Assembly: GCF_013523125.1 (NCBI RefSeq)
Contig: NZ_JAAMQJ010000009.1
Span: 1-64,000, forward strand
Reading direction: 5' to 3'
DNA: 64,000 bases
Source of the DNA: Pseudomonas entomophila
Lineage (GTDB): Bacteria > Pseudomonadota > Gammaproteobacteria > Pseudomonadales > Pseudomonadaceae
In this document: positions 55,840-64,000 of the stretch, one piece after another
Position numbering within the stretch: position 1 is the first letter of the stretch
How the letters are laid out: each line of letters starts with the position of its first letter
Notes under the pieces: generated by a model
The model's input: the letters and a program-made list of their open reading frames with translations, nothing else
Told to the model about the DNA's origin: nothing
The model's database searches: none
Translations under genes and position numbers: made by a program

Positions 55840-56907
55840 TCAGTTGCCGGTATCGGCGTCAGCGACGTCGTCGGCGCTGGCTTCGGCAGCCGCTGCCTTA
55901 CCTGCCGCTGCGGCCGCGCCAGCATTGAGCAGCTTGTCGCGGATCAGCTTGTCGAGCTCGGCGCCAATGGCTTCGTTCTCTTGCAGGTACTTGGCGGCGT
56001 TCGCCTTGCCCTGGCCGATCTTGCTGCCCTTGTAGCTGTACCAGGCGCCGGATTTCTCGACGAACCCATGGGCCACGCCCAGGTCGATGATCTCGCCGTT
56101 GCGGTAGATGCCCTTGCCGTAAAGGATCTGGAACTCGGCCTGGCGGAACGGCGGCGAGACTTTGTTCTTGACGATCTTGACGCGGGTTTCGCTGCCCACG
56201 ACCTCGTCACCCTCTTTCACCGCGCCGGTACGGCGGATGTCGAGGCGCACGGAGGCGTAGAACTTCAGCGCGTTACCACCGGTGGTGGTTTCCGGGCTAC
56301 CGAACATCACGCCGATCTTCATGCGGATCTGGTTGATGAAGATCACCAGGCAGTTGGCGTTCTTGATGTTACCGGTGATCTTGCGCAGCGCCTGGGACAT
56401 CAGTCGGGCCTGCAGGCCGACGTGCATGTCGCCCATCTCGCCTTCGATCTCGGCCTTGGGCACCAGCGCCGCCACGGAGTCGACGATGATCACGTCGACG
56501 GCGTTGGAGCGCACCAGCATGTCAGTGATTTCCAGGGCCTGTTCGCCGGTGTCCGGCTGCGAGACCAGCAGGTCGTCGACGTTGACGCCCAGCTTGCCAG
56601 CGTATTCAGGGTCCAGCGCATGCTCGGCGTCGACGAAGGCGCAAGTTGCACCGGCCTTCTGGGCTTCGGCGATGACCGACAGGGTCAGGGTCGTCTTGCC
56701 CGACGATTCCGGCCCGTAGATTTCCACGATACGGCCCTTCGGCAGACCGCCGATGCCCAGTGCGATGTCCAGCCCCAGGGAGCCGGTGGAGATGGCCGGA
56801 ATGGCCTGACGCTCATGGTCACCCATGCGCATGACGGCGCCTTTGCCAAACTGACGTTCGATCTGACCCAGGGCCGCAGCCAAGGCGCGCTTCTTGTTGT
56901 CGTCCAT
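55840..56907 (-). CDS. recA: Recombinase RecA
   Basis: Strand-exchange recombinase and SOS co-protease. 355 residues: Walker [10 protein letters not shown] (about 66-74), Walker [15 protein letters not shown] [13 protein letters not shown]-binding loops and an acidic C-terminal tail ([11 protein letters not shown]). Start ATG 56907 ([15 protein letters not shown]) after GAGGAT. A LexA-like box is 44 bases upstream. Confidence 0.99.
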   Translation of the reverse strand: MDDNKKRALAAALGQIERQFGKGAVMRMGDHERQAIPAISTGSLGLDIALGIGGLPKGRIVEIYGPESSGKTTLTLSVIAEAQKAGATCAFVDAEHALDPEYAGKLGVNVDDLLVSQPDTGEQALEITDMLVRSNAVDVIIVDSVAALVPKAEIEGEMGDMHVGLQARLMSQALRKITGNIKNANCLVIFINQIRMKIGVMFGSPETTTGGNALKFYASVRLDIRRTGAVKEGDEVVGSETRVKIVKNKVSPPFRQAEFQILYGKGIYRNGEIIDLGVAHGFVEKSGAWYSYKGSKIGQGKANAAKYLQENEAIGAELDKLIRDKLLNAGAAAAAGKAAAAEASADDVADADTGN

Positions 56908-56950
56908 TGAAATCCTCACGTGATCGACAAGGCCCTGACGGCCTCAATAC

Positions 56951-56966
56951 CTGTATAAGTAGCCAG
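56951..56966 (-). promoter_or_regulatory. LexA-like box of recA
   Basis: On the minus strand CTGG-CTACTTAT-ACAG; one half site is CTGG instead of CTGT. Placement upstream of recA fits an SOS operator; the half-site change may weaken repression. Confidence 0.75.
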
Positions 56967-57010
56967 TATTATTCCACAGGGTGAGGCTTCCGCCTACCCC
57001 TGCGTGCAAT

Positions 57011-57493
57011 TTACTCTGCACCAAGACGTAACAGCCCTTCGAGCGCCGCGACCACGGTCTGTTCGCGCACCGCCTGGCGGTCACCCTCGAACTGACGCCT
57101 GACGCTGTGCACCTGTCCGCCGTCCGCCCAGGCCAGCCACACGGTGCCCACCGGCTTGGCCGGTGAACCACCGCCGGGGCCGGCCACACCACTGACCGCC
57201 ACGCTGAAACGTGCGCCGCTGGCGACCTGGGCCCCTTGAGCCATGGCCTCGACCACCGCCTGGCTGACCGCGCCCACCGTCTCGAACAAGCCGGCAGGCA
57301 CACCCAACTGCGCGGTCTTCTGCCGGTTCGAATACGTCACATAGCCGGCTTCGAACCAGGCAGAACTGCCTGCGACACGGGTGATGGCCTCGGCAATGCC
57401 GCCCCCCGTGCACGATTCGGCCGTACTGACTTGGGCACCGAGACGGGTCAGATGTTCACCCAGATGCTGGGACAAGGCGGTGATGTCGGTCAT
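57011..57493 (-). CDS. Nicotinamide-nucleotide amidase (CinA C-terminal domain, PncC)
   Basis: 160 residues equal to the stand-alone CinA C-terminal domain. Signature STAESCTGGGIA (about 24-35) and GVAGPGGGSPAKPVGTVWLAW. It deamidates nicotinamide mononucleotide to recycle pyridine nucleotides. Lies upstream of recA on the same strand, as in many Pseudomonas. Start ATG 57493. Confidence 0.94.
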   Translation of the reverse strand: MTDITALSQHLGEHLTRLGAQVSTAESCTGGGIAEAITRVAGSSAWFEAGYVTYSNRQKTAQLGVPAGLFETVGAVSQAVVEAMAQGAQVASGARFSVAVSGVAGPGGGSPAKPVGTVWLAWADGGQVHSVRRQFEGDRQAVREQTVVAALEGLLRLGAE

Positions 57494-57645
57494 GGCAGAT
57501 CCTTGAGTGTGGCGCTTCACCTTAGCACCGATGAAGCCCTGGCCACGTATCGGCCAGGCAAGCCGAAGGCGGCATCGCTTGGAGAAACCCTGTAGTATTG
57601 GACGATCCGCTTCTGTCTAACCGACGCACCGTTTCAAGGCCTTGA

Positions 57646-60213
57646 ATGTCCGACCTTTCTCACCATACCCCGATGATGCAGCAGTACTGGAAGCTCAAGA
57701 ACCAGCATCCAGACCAGTTGATGTTCTACCGCATGGGCGACTTCTACGAGATCTTCTACGAAGACGCCAAGCGCGCGGCCAAGCTGCTGGACATCACCCT
57801 GACCGCCCGGGGCCAGTCCGCCGGTCAGTCGATCCCGATGTGCGGCATCCCCTTCCACTCCGCCGAAGGCTACCTGGCCAAGCTGGTCAAGCTCGGCGAG
57901 TCGGTGGTCATCTGCGAGCAGATCGGCGATCCGGCCACCAGCAAGGGGCCGGTCGAGCGCCAGGTGGTGCGCATCATCACCCCTGGCACCATCAGCGACG
58001 AGGCGCTGCTCGACGAGCGCCGCGACAACCTGATCGCGGCGGTACTGGGCGACGAGCGCTTGTTCGGCCTGGCGGTGCTGGACATCACCAGCGGCAACTT
58101 CACCGTGCAGGAGCTCAAGGGCTGGGAGAACCTGCTGGCCGAGCTGGAGCGCATCAACCCGGTCGAGCTGCTGATCCCCGACGACTGGCCCCAGGGCCTG
58201 CCGGCGGAGAAGCGCCGTGGCTGTCGGCGCCGGGCGCCGTGGGACTTCGACCGCGATACTGCACGCAAGAGCCTGTGCCAGCAGTTCGCGACCCAGGACC
58301 TCAAGGGCTTCGGCTGCCACAAGCTGACCCTGGCCATCGGTGCGGCCGGCTGCCTGCTGGCCTACGCCAAGGAAACCCAGCGCACCGCCCTGCCGCACCT
58401 GCGCAGCCTGCGCCACGAGCGACTGGACGATACGGTCATCCTCGACGGCGCCAGCCGGCGCAACCTGGAGCTGGACGTCAACCTGGCCGGCGGGCGTGAC
58501 AACACGCTGCAGTCGGTGATCGACCGGTGCCAGACGGCCATGGGCAGCCGCCTGCTGACCCGCTGGCTGAACCGCCCCCTGCGCGACCTGAAGATCCTGC
58601 AGGCGCGCCAGGGCTCGATCCGCTGCCTACTCGACGGCTATCGCTTCGAGAAGCTTCAGCCGCAGCTCAGGGACATCGGCGACATCGAGCGGATCCTGGC
58701 GCGCATCGGCCTGCGCAATGCTCGCCCACGGGACCTGGCCCGCCTGCGCGACGCACTAGCCGCTCTGCCCGAACTGCACAACGCCATGGCCGAACTGGAA
58801 GCGCCGCACCTGGCGCGTCTAGGCACCATCGCTGGTACCTATCCGGAGCTCGCCAACCTGCTCGAGCGGGCGATCATCGACAATCCGCCGGCGGTCATCC
58901 GCGACGGCGGCGTGCTCAAGCTCGGCTACGATGCCGAGCTGGACGAGCTGTTGTCGATGAGCGAGAACGCCGGCCAGTTCCTGATCGACCTGGAAACCCG
59001 CGAGCGTGCCCGCACCGGCCTGTCCAACCTGAAGGTCGGCTACAACCGGGTCCATGGCTACTACATCGAGCTGCCGACCCGCCAGGCTGAACAGGCCCCG
59101 GGGGACTACATCCGACGCCAGACGCTCAAGGGCGCCGAGCGCTTCATCACGCCCGAACTCAAGGCGTTCGAGGACAAGGCGCTGTCGGCCAAGAGCCGCG
59201 CACTGGCGCGCGAGAAGATGCTCTACGACGCGCTGCTGGAAACCCTGATCGGCCACCTGGCCCCGCTGCAGGACACCGCGGCGGCGCTGGCCGAGCTCGA
59301 CGTGCTGAGCAACCTGGCCGAGCGTGCCTTGACCCTCGACCTGAACTGCCCGCAGTTCGTCGACACACCCTGCCTGCGCATCGAGCAAGGTCGCCATCCG
59401 GTCGTCGAGCAGGTGCTGACCACGCCGTTCGTGGCCAACGATCTGACGCTGGACGACAGCACTCGGATGCTGATCATCACCGGCCCGAACATGGGTGGTA
59501 AATCCACCTACATGCGCCAGACCGCGCTGATCGTGCTCATGGCGCACATCGGCAGTTTCGTACCGGCCGTCAGCTGCGAGCTGTCGCTGGTCGACCGCAT
59601 CTTCACCCGGATCGGCTCCAGCGACGACCTGGCTGGTGGCCGCTCGACCTTCATGGTCGAGATGAGCGAAACCGCCAACATCCTGCACAACGCCACCGAC
59701 CGCAGCCTGGTGCTGATGGACGAAGTCGGCCGCGGCACCAGCACCTTCGACGGCCTGTCGCTGGCCTGGGCGGCTGCCGAGCGCCTGGCCGAACTGCGCG
59801 CCTACACGCTGTTCGCCACGCACTACTTCGAGCTGACGGTGCTGCCGGACAGCCAGCCACTGGTGGCCAACGTGCACCTGAAAGCCACCGAACACAATGA
59901 GCGCATCGTGTTCCTGCACCATGTCCTGCCGGGGCCGGCGAGCCAGAGTTACGGCCTGGCCGTGGCGCAGTTGGCAGGCGTGCCCGGTGCGGTCATCGCC
60001 CGTGCGCGCGAGCACCTGGGCCGGTTGGAAACCGCCAGCCTGCCGCAGGAACCGCCTGCGGCACTGGCGCATCCAACGGCAGCGCCTCACCAAAGCGACC
60101 TGTTCGCCAGCCTGCCGCACCCGGCCATGGACCGGCTTGGTGGCCTGGACCTGGACAACATGACGCCGCGCCAAGCGATCGAAACGCTATATCAACTTAA
60201 GAACCTGTTATAA
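57646..60213 (+). CDS. mutS: DNA mismatch repair protein MutS
   Basis: Recognises mismatches and starts methyl-directed repair. 855 residues: mismatch-contact motif GDFYEIF (Phe33-Tyr34-Glu35), lever/clamp domains, Walker [10 protein letters not shown] (613-621), Walker [12 protein letters not shown] and a C-terminal helix-u-turn-helix dimer domain. The C-terminal part about 800-840 also holds the clamp-binding-like QSDLF. Convergent neighbour is not needed: it lies between divergent cinA and fdxA on the same strand as fdxA. Confidence 0.98.
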   Translation: MSDLSHHTPMMQQYWKLKNQHPDQLMFYRMGDFYEIFYEDAKRAAKLLDITLTARGQSAGQSIPMCGIPFHSAEGYLAKLVKLGESVVICEQIGDPATSKGPVERQVVRIITPGTISDEALLDERRDNLIAAVLGDERLFGLAVLDITSGNFTVQELKGWENLLAELERINPVELLIPDDWPQGLPAEKRRGCRRRAPWDFDRDTARKSLCQQFATQDLKGFGCHKLTLAIGAAGCLLAYAKETQRTALPHLRSLRHERLDDTVILDGASRRNLELDVNLAGGRDNTLQSVIDRCQTAMGSRLLTRWLNRPLRDLKILQARQGSIRCLLDGYRFEKLQPQLRDIGDIERILARIGLRNARPRDLARLRDALAALPELHNAMAELEAPHLARLGTIAGTYPELANLLERAIIDNPPAVIRDGGVLKLGYDAELDELLSMSENAGQFLIDLETRERARTGLSNLKVGYNRVHGYYIELPTRQAEQAPGDYIRRQTLKGAERFITPELKAFEDKALSAKSRALAREKMLYDALLETLIGHLAPLQDTAAALAELDVLSNLAERALTLDLNCPQFVDTPCLRIEQGRHPVVEQVLTTPFVANDLTLDDSTRMLIITGPNMGGKSTYMRQTALIVLMAHIGSFVPAVSCELSLVDRIFTRIGSSDDLAGGRSTFMVEMSETANILHNATDRSLVLMDEVGRGTSTFDGLSLAWAAAERLAELRAYTLFATHYFELTVLPDSQPLVANVHLKATEHNERIVFLHHVLPGPASQSYGLAVAQLAGVPGAVIARAREHLGRLETASLPQEPPAALAHPTAAPHQSDLFASLPHPAMDRLGGLDLDNMTPRQAIETLYQLKNLL

Positions 60214-60242
60214 CGCGTGCCGTAACAAGCTGTTAGAATCCC

Positions 60243-60301
60243 GCGCGGTTCGCCAGCGCCACACGCCCAGCCTGACGTGTAGCCTCTTTCGCGAACCGCG
60301 C
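60243..60301. repeat. 11-bp perfect inverted repeat in the fdxA leader
   Basis: GCGCGGTTCGC (60243-60253) and its exact reverse complement (60291-60301), with 37 bases between, lie between mutS and fdxA. No T-tract follows, so it is unlikely to be a simple terminator; a leader hairpin or operator is possible. Confidence 0.5.
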
Positions 60302-60349
60302 TGCCCTGTATCGGGGGTACGCTGCCGTTGCCTGAGGAGAAAATTAGAA

Positions 60350-60673
60350 ATGACCTTCGTCGTCACCGACAACTGCATCAAGTGCAAGTACACCGACTGT
60401 GTAGAGGTCTGCCCGGTGGACTGCTTCTACGAAGGTCCGAACTTCCTGGTCATTCATCCAGACGAATGCATCGACTGTGCACTGTGCGAACCGGAATGCC
60501 CGGCTCAAGCCATCTTCTCGGAAGACGAGATCCCGGCTGGCATGGAGAACTTCATCGAGCTGAACGCCGAACTGGCAGAGGTCTGGCCGAACATCACCGA
60601 GAAGAAGGACAAACTGCCGGAAGCCGAGGAATTCGACGGCACACCTGGCAAGATCCAGTTCCTGGAGCGTTGA
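60350..60673 (+). CDS. fdxA: Ferredoxin I (7Fe type)
   Basis: 107-residue electron carrier. Cys motif [17 protein letters not shown] (9-25) and [12 protein letters not shown] (about 40-51) bind one 3Fe-4S and one 4Fe-4S cluster, the layout of Azotobacter FdI; the C-terminal extension ends QFLER. GAGGAG precedes the ATG. A conserved neighbour of rsmZ and rpoS in pseudomonads. Confidence 0.97.
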   Translation: MTFVVTDNCIKCKYTDCVEVCPVDCFYEGPNFLVIHPDECIDCALCEPECPAQAIFSEDEIPAGMENFIELNAELAEVWPNITEKKDKLPEAEEFDGTPGKIQFLER

Positions 60674-60771
60674 TGCCACGTGCATGACCCTGACGCCCCA
60701 TCGCCTTGCGCGATGGGGCGGGCTCCAGGCCCGCCCTGTAGCCCTGTTGCCTTCGACGCTTTTTCGAGCGC

Positions 60772-60901
60772 AAAAAAAAGGGGCGGTTGCCCGCCCACTT
60801 TTCGTCCCTGTTCCCTGTAATCCTTGTCATCGTCCTGATGAATCGCGTCCTGCGATGTCCTGATCATCGTCCTGGATGACCGTGCCGCGTCCGTGGGCAC
60901 A
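60772..60901 (-). ncRNA. rsmZ: Small regulatory RNA RsmZ
   Basis: RsmZ sequesters the translational repressors RsmA/CsrA. The minus-strand RNA has eight GGA motifs (ACGGACG, four CAGGAC, AAGGATT, CAGGGAACA, CAGGGACG), mostly in predicted loops and single-stranded links, and a terminal hairpin GGGCGG-GCAA-CCGCCC followed by eight T residues. Its place between fdxA and rpoS, and its sequence order (CAGGACGATG ... CATCAGGACGATGA), match RsmZ of Pseudomonas fluorescens. A -10 box TAGTAT (60913-60908) gives the start near 60901; TTGTCC (60935-60930) is a weak -35, as expected for an activator-dependent promoter. Confidence 0.92.
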
Positions 60902-60962
60902 GTTCGAATACTAGCGGTTTCCCTGAGCCGGACAAGCGCAAGACCTCTCAAATCAATTCAGC

Positions 60963-60999
60963 TGAAACATATGTTTCATCTATAAAACATCTTATAGAT
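60963..60999 (-). promoter_or_regulatory. Two adjacent palindromes upstream of rsmZ
   Basis: TGAAACATATGTTTCA (60963-60978) is a perfect 16-bp palindrome, and ATCTATAA-N6-TTATAGAT (60978-60999) follows, sharing one base. They sit about 62 to 98 bases upstream of the likely rsmZ start, where the GacA upstream activating sequence lies in other species. Neither matches TGTAAG-N6-CTTACA well, so the binding protein is uncertain. Confidence 0.55.
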
Positions 61000-61188
61000 C
61001 AATCACTTGCATTAATTCACGGTATGGAATCGACAACCGTTTACTGCCGTTTACGCTGTTTGCTTACCGCTCTTGTGAGCAATTTCCTACATGGGAAGTC
61101 GTACTGTGGGTCCTGCAGAGCCCTGGGATCCTGGCGTGCGGTCCGCGGCTGTACCAGGCCCTGTGCCGCCGTACGACGCCCATGAAAA

Positions 61189-61241
61189 AGCCGCCCTGGC
61201 CAGTGCGATGGACGTTCTCCATCACGCTGGCCAGGGCGGCT
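61189..61241 (-). terminator. Terminator of rpoS
   Basis: A 15-bp stem AGCCGCCCTGGCCAG / CTGGCCAGGGCGGCT with an inner GATGGA/TCCATC stem, followed on the minus strand by TTTTT. About 85 bases after the rpoS stop codon. Confidence 0.9.
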
Positions 61242-61324
61242 GTTCGCAAGCGCCCATTGGCCCTGTCCTGGTATGCCCAAACGCCAGTCGACCGCCTGTG
61301 AGGGCGGTATGGCACATGCGCGGT

Positions 61325-62332
61325 CTAACGGAACAACGACTCGCTGGAGAGCCCGTTCTTTTCCAGAATCTCACGCAGGCGCTTGAGCCCTTCGACCTGG
61401 ATCTGCCGCACCCGCTCACGGGTCAGGCCGATTTCCAGTCCGACGTCTTCCAGGGTGCTGCTTTCATGCCCGCGCAGGCCAAAGCGGCGAATCACCACTT
61501 CACGCTGCTTGTCGGTCAGCTCGCCCAGCCACTGGTCGATGCTTTGCGAAAGATCATCGTCCTGCAGCAACTCGAAGGGGTCGGTGGGACGGTCATCGGT
61601 CAGCGTGTCGAGCAGGGTCTTGTCCGAATCCGGCCCCAGGGAAACGTCCACCGAGGAGACCCGCTCATTCAACCCGAGCATGCGCTTGACCTCGGCCACA
61701 GGCTTTTCCAGCAGCGTGGCGATCTCTTCCGGGGAGGGTTCATGGTCGAGCTTCTGGGTCAGCTCGCGGGCCGCACGCAGGTAGACGTTGAGTTCCTTGA
61801 CCACATGGATGGGCAACCGGATGGTACGCGTCTGGTTCATGATGGCGCGTTCGATGGTCTGGCGGATCCACCAGGTGGCATAGGTGGAAAAACGGAACCC
61901 CCGCTCCGGATCGAATTTCTCCACGGCGCGAATCAGGCCGAGGTTACCTTCCTCGATCAGGTCCAGCAGTGACAACCCGCGATTCACGTAACGACGGGCG
62001 ATCTTCACCACCAGGCGCAGGTTGCTTTCGATCATGCGTTTGCGGCCAGCCGGATCGCCTTTCTGCGACAGGCGAGCGAAGTGCACTTCTTCCTCGGGCG
62101 ACAGCAGGGGCGAGAAGCCGATTTCGTTGAGGTAGAGCTGGGTGGCGTCGAGCGCGCGGGTATAGTCGATGTACTTGTGCTGTTTGGGTGAAGCGCCTTG
62201 CCTGGCCTTCGTTCGAACCGGGGAAGCGACAGGTTCGTCCGACACCTCTTCCGTTTCCAACACGACGTCCGCTTCCATGATGAGCAGGTCATCGCTGATG
62301 TCAAACTCCGGCACTTCGTTGCTGAGAGCCAT
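61325..62332 (-). CDS. rpoS: RNA polymerase sigma factor RpoS
   Basis: Stationary-phase and general-stress sigma factor. 335 residues: region 1.2 [10 protein letters not shown], region 2 [60 protein letters not shown] (written here as its position, about 119-178), regions 3 and 4 with ALEDVG-like [28 protein letters not shown] at the end. Downstream of nlpD, whose coding region usually carries the rpoS promoter; translation in Pseudomonas is linked to Rsm and other post-transcriptional control. Confidence 0.98.
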   Translation of the reverse strand: MALSNEVPEFDISDDLLIMEADVVLETEEVSDEPVASPVRTKARQGASPKQHKYIDYTRALDATQLYLNEIGFSPLLSPEEEVHFARLSQKGDPAGRKRMIESNLRLVVKIARRYVNRGLSLLDLIEEGNLGLIRAVEKFDPERGFRFSTYATWWIRQTIERAIMNQTRTIRLPIHVVKELNVYLRAARELTQKLDHEPSPEEIATLLEKPVAEVKRMLGLNERVSSVDVSLGPDSDKTLLDTLTDDRPTDPFELLQDDDLSQSIDQWLGELTDKQREVVIRRFGLRGHESSTLEDVGLEIGLTRERVRQIQVEGLKRLREILEKNGLSSESLFR

Positions 62333-62436
62333 TGTTATAGTCCTTTGCTGAGTTCGAACTCAGACTCGAGCGTTACCTTTTTCCCTGGCAGCGCTTGAGC
62401 CTGTCCCTTTACGCAAGAACAGGCTGGATGCATGCA

Positions 62437-63282
62437 TCAACGGCGTGGCAGAAACTGGAGCGGATCGACGGGTTTGCCTTGACGACGAATTTCAAAGTGC
62501 AGCTTCACTCGATCAGTGCCCGTGGACCCCATTTCAGCGATCGTCTGCCCAGCCTTGACGGTTTGCCCCTCCCGAACCAACAGCCTGCGGTTGTGACCGT
62601 AGGCACTCACGTAGGTATCGCTGTGCTTGATGATGATCAGCTCGCCGTAGCCCCTCAATCCACTACCGGCGTACACCACTGACCCCTTGGACGCAGCAAA
62701 AACAGGCTGTCCCAAATCACCTGCGATATCAATGCCTTTATTCAAACTGCCGTTTGAAGCGAATTTGCCGATGACGACTCCGTTGGCAGGCCACATCCAG
62801 CCCCCGGCCGATACCTCGGATGCGGGGACTTTGGTCACGGTGGTGCTGCTGCCGGTCGAGGCCGTGGTGGTGGTCTGCGCGACCACAGGCGTCGTCCCGA
62901 CCACGCGTCGCGTCACGGTGGTCTTGCTCGAGGACGACGGACTCGAGACGACCGTCGTGCTGCCGGAAGAGCCGCTGCTGAAGCGGATGGTCTGGCCAGG
63001 ATGGATGGTGTAAGGCGCACCGATGCCATTGCGTGCCGCCAGCTCCTTGTAGTCCCAGCCATAACGGAAGGCGATGGAATACAGGGTGTCGCCAGGCCTG
63101 ACCTTATAGTGACCCGAGGTCACGGCCTGACGCTTGGGCGCGCTGGCATTGCGGTCGACCACGCTCGCGTTGCTGGAACCCGAACTGGAGCAACCGGTCA
63201 GCAGAGCCCCCAGCGCCAGTACGATCGGCAACAGCAGGTTGCCGGCCCACGCCTTGCGCTGCTCAATGATTGTATGCCCCAC
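62437..63282 (-). CDS. nlpD: Murein hydrolase activator NlpD
   Basis: Outer-membrane lipoprotein that activates amidases during cell division. 281 residues from a GTG start at 63282 with AGGAAG upstream. Signal peptide with lipobox LLTGC, a LysM domain (YKVRPGDTLYSIAFRYGWDYKEL, about 56-100), a Ser/Thr-rich linker, and a C-terminal LytM/M23 domain. The metal-binding HxxxD is changed to NKGID, so the peptidase is catalytically degenerate, as in Escherichia coli NlpD. rpoS follows after 104 bases. Confidence 0.95.
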   Translation of the reverse strand: MGHTIIEQRKAWAGNLLLPIVLALGALLTGCSSSGSSNASVVDRNASAPKRQAVTSGHYKVRPGDTLYSIAFRYGWDYKELAARNGIGAPYTIHPGQTIRFSSGSSGSTTVVSSPSSSSKTTVTRRVVGTTPVVAQTTTTASTGSSTTVTKVPASEVSAGGWMWPANGVVIGKFASNGSLNKGIDIAGDLGQPVFAASKGSVVYAGSGLRGYGELIIIKHSDTYVSAYGHNRRLLVREGQTVKAGQTIAEMGSTGTDRVKLHFEIRRQGKPVDPLQFLPRR

Positions 63283-63453
63283 CCGCCGCTTCCTCTCGTC
63301 TGACGATCTTGATCGCAAAGTTGTCTTCCATGGCCGAGTCGAATGGCCGCGATGCCCGGTGCTGGACAAGCCGTCCGGCAGCGTGGCGGCACCGCCTGGT
63401 AGACAGGGCAATGACCGCGGAATTCGTCGACCGTGCAAAAAATCCGTCGTGCT

Positions 63454-64000
<547 letters not shown>

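Larger units (their letters stand above)
60674..61324. other. Intergenic region with rsmZ and palindromes, between fdxA and rpoS
   Basis: No protein gene is seen. It holds a GC-rich hairpin after fdxA (GCCCCATCGC ... GCGATGGGGC, about 60694-60718), rsmZ, two palindromes upstream of rsmZ, and the rpoS terminator at about 61189-61241. The 61000-61180 part shows nothing I can name. Confidence 0.7.

Noticed and set aside
60344..60685. A 113-codon minus-strand frame opposite fdxA
   Set aside because: Shadow of the ferredoxin gene; no ribosome-binding site or homology.

Overview
The window is a gammaproteobacterial chromosome segment, almost certainly a Pseudomonas of the P. putida group. The evidence is the order dapA-bamC-purC, aspS-yebC-ruvCAB-ybgC-tolQRAB-pal-cpoB-queE-queC, fprA/finR/dgkA/erdR and recX-recA-cinA-mutS-fdxA-(rsmZ)-rpoS-nlpD-pcm, high-GC coding sequence from about 6.2 kb on, Pseudomonas-type REP elements and an OprD-family porin.

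Positions 1 to about 6.1 kb are different: AT-rich DNA that ends exactly at the 3' end of tRNA-Ser(CGA), so this is the right end of an accessory island inserted at that tRNA. It holds a long non-coding stretch with a small repeat and palindrome family, an unrecognised 125-residue protein flanked by those repeats, an orphan type IVb/PilV-like adhesive pilin, a secreted cysteine-containing protein, and a two-gene type II restriction-modification system whose endonuclease resembles NgoMIV (GCCGGC). No integrase is visible; the left end of the island lies outside the window.

6.1-18 kb: tRNA-Ser, purC, a metallo-beta-lactamase-fold protein, bamC and dapA (minus strand); gcvR-like and bcp (plus); a PerM-type transporter and TusA-like protein (minus); a BepA-like M48 protease (plus); nadA and a YdgA-family protein (minus); heme oxygenase (plus); tRNA-Lys. 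18-31 kb is one long minus-strand block: aspS, yebC, ruvCAB and ybgC, then the complete Tol-Pal envelope-constriction machine, then queE-queC for queuosine/preQ0. An fmdB-like gene, a ribbon-helix-helix gene and a Dps-like gene lie upstream of it.

32-50 kb: a membrane-anchored cold-shock-domain protein, slyX, a HIT protein, an OprD-family porin with tandem Crc/Hfq-like motifs in its leader, proS, a lipoprotein, SOS-controlled dinB, three initiator tRNA genes each with its own promoter and terminator, an mprF plus VirJ/AcvB-like pair for aminoacyl-phosphatidylglycerol metabolism, kup, rimO, a GNAT protein, a pseudouridine-synthase-like protein lacking the catalytic Asp, a DUF1456 protein and trmO.

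50.8-64 kb: fprA/finR (oxidative-stress pair), dgkA, erdR, a DTW tRNA-modification enzyme, a PA3611-like secreted protein, recX-recA-cinA, mutS, fdxA, the regulatory RNA rsmZ, rpoS, nlpD and a pcm gene cut by the window end. rsmZ and rpoS side by side place post-transcriptional (Gac/Rsm) and stationary-phase control in one locus.
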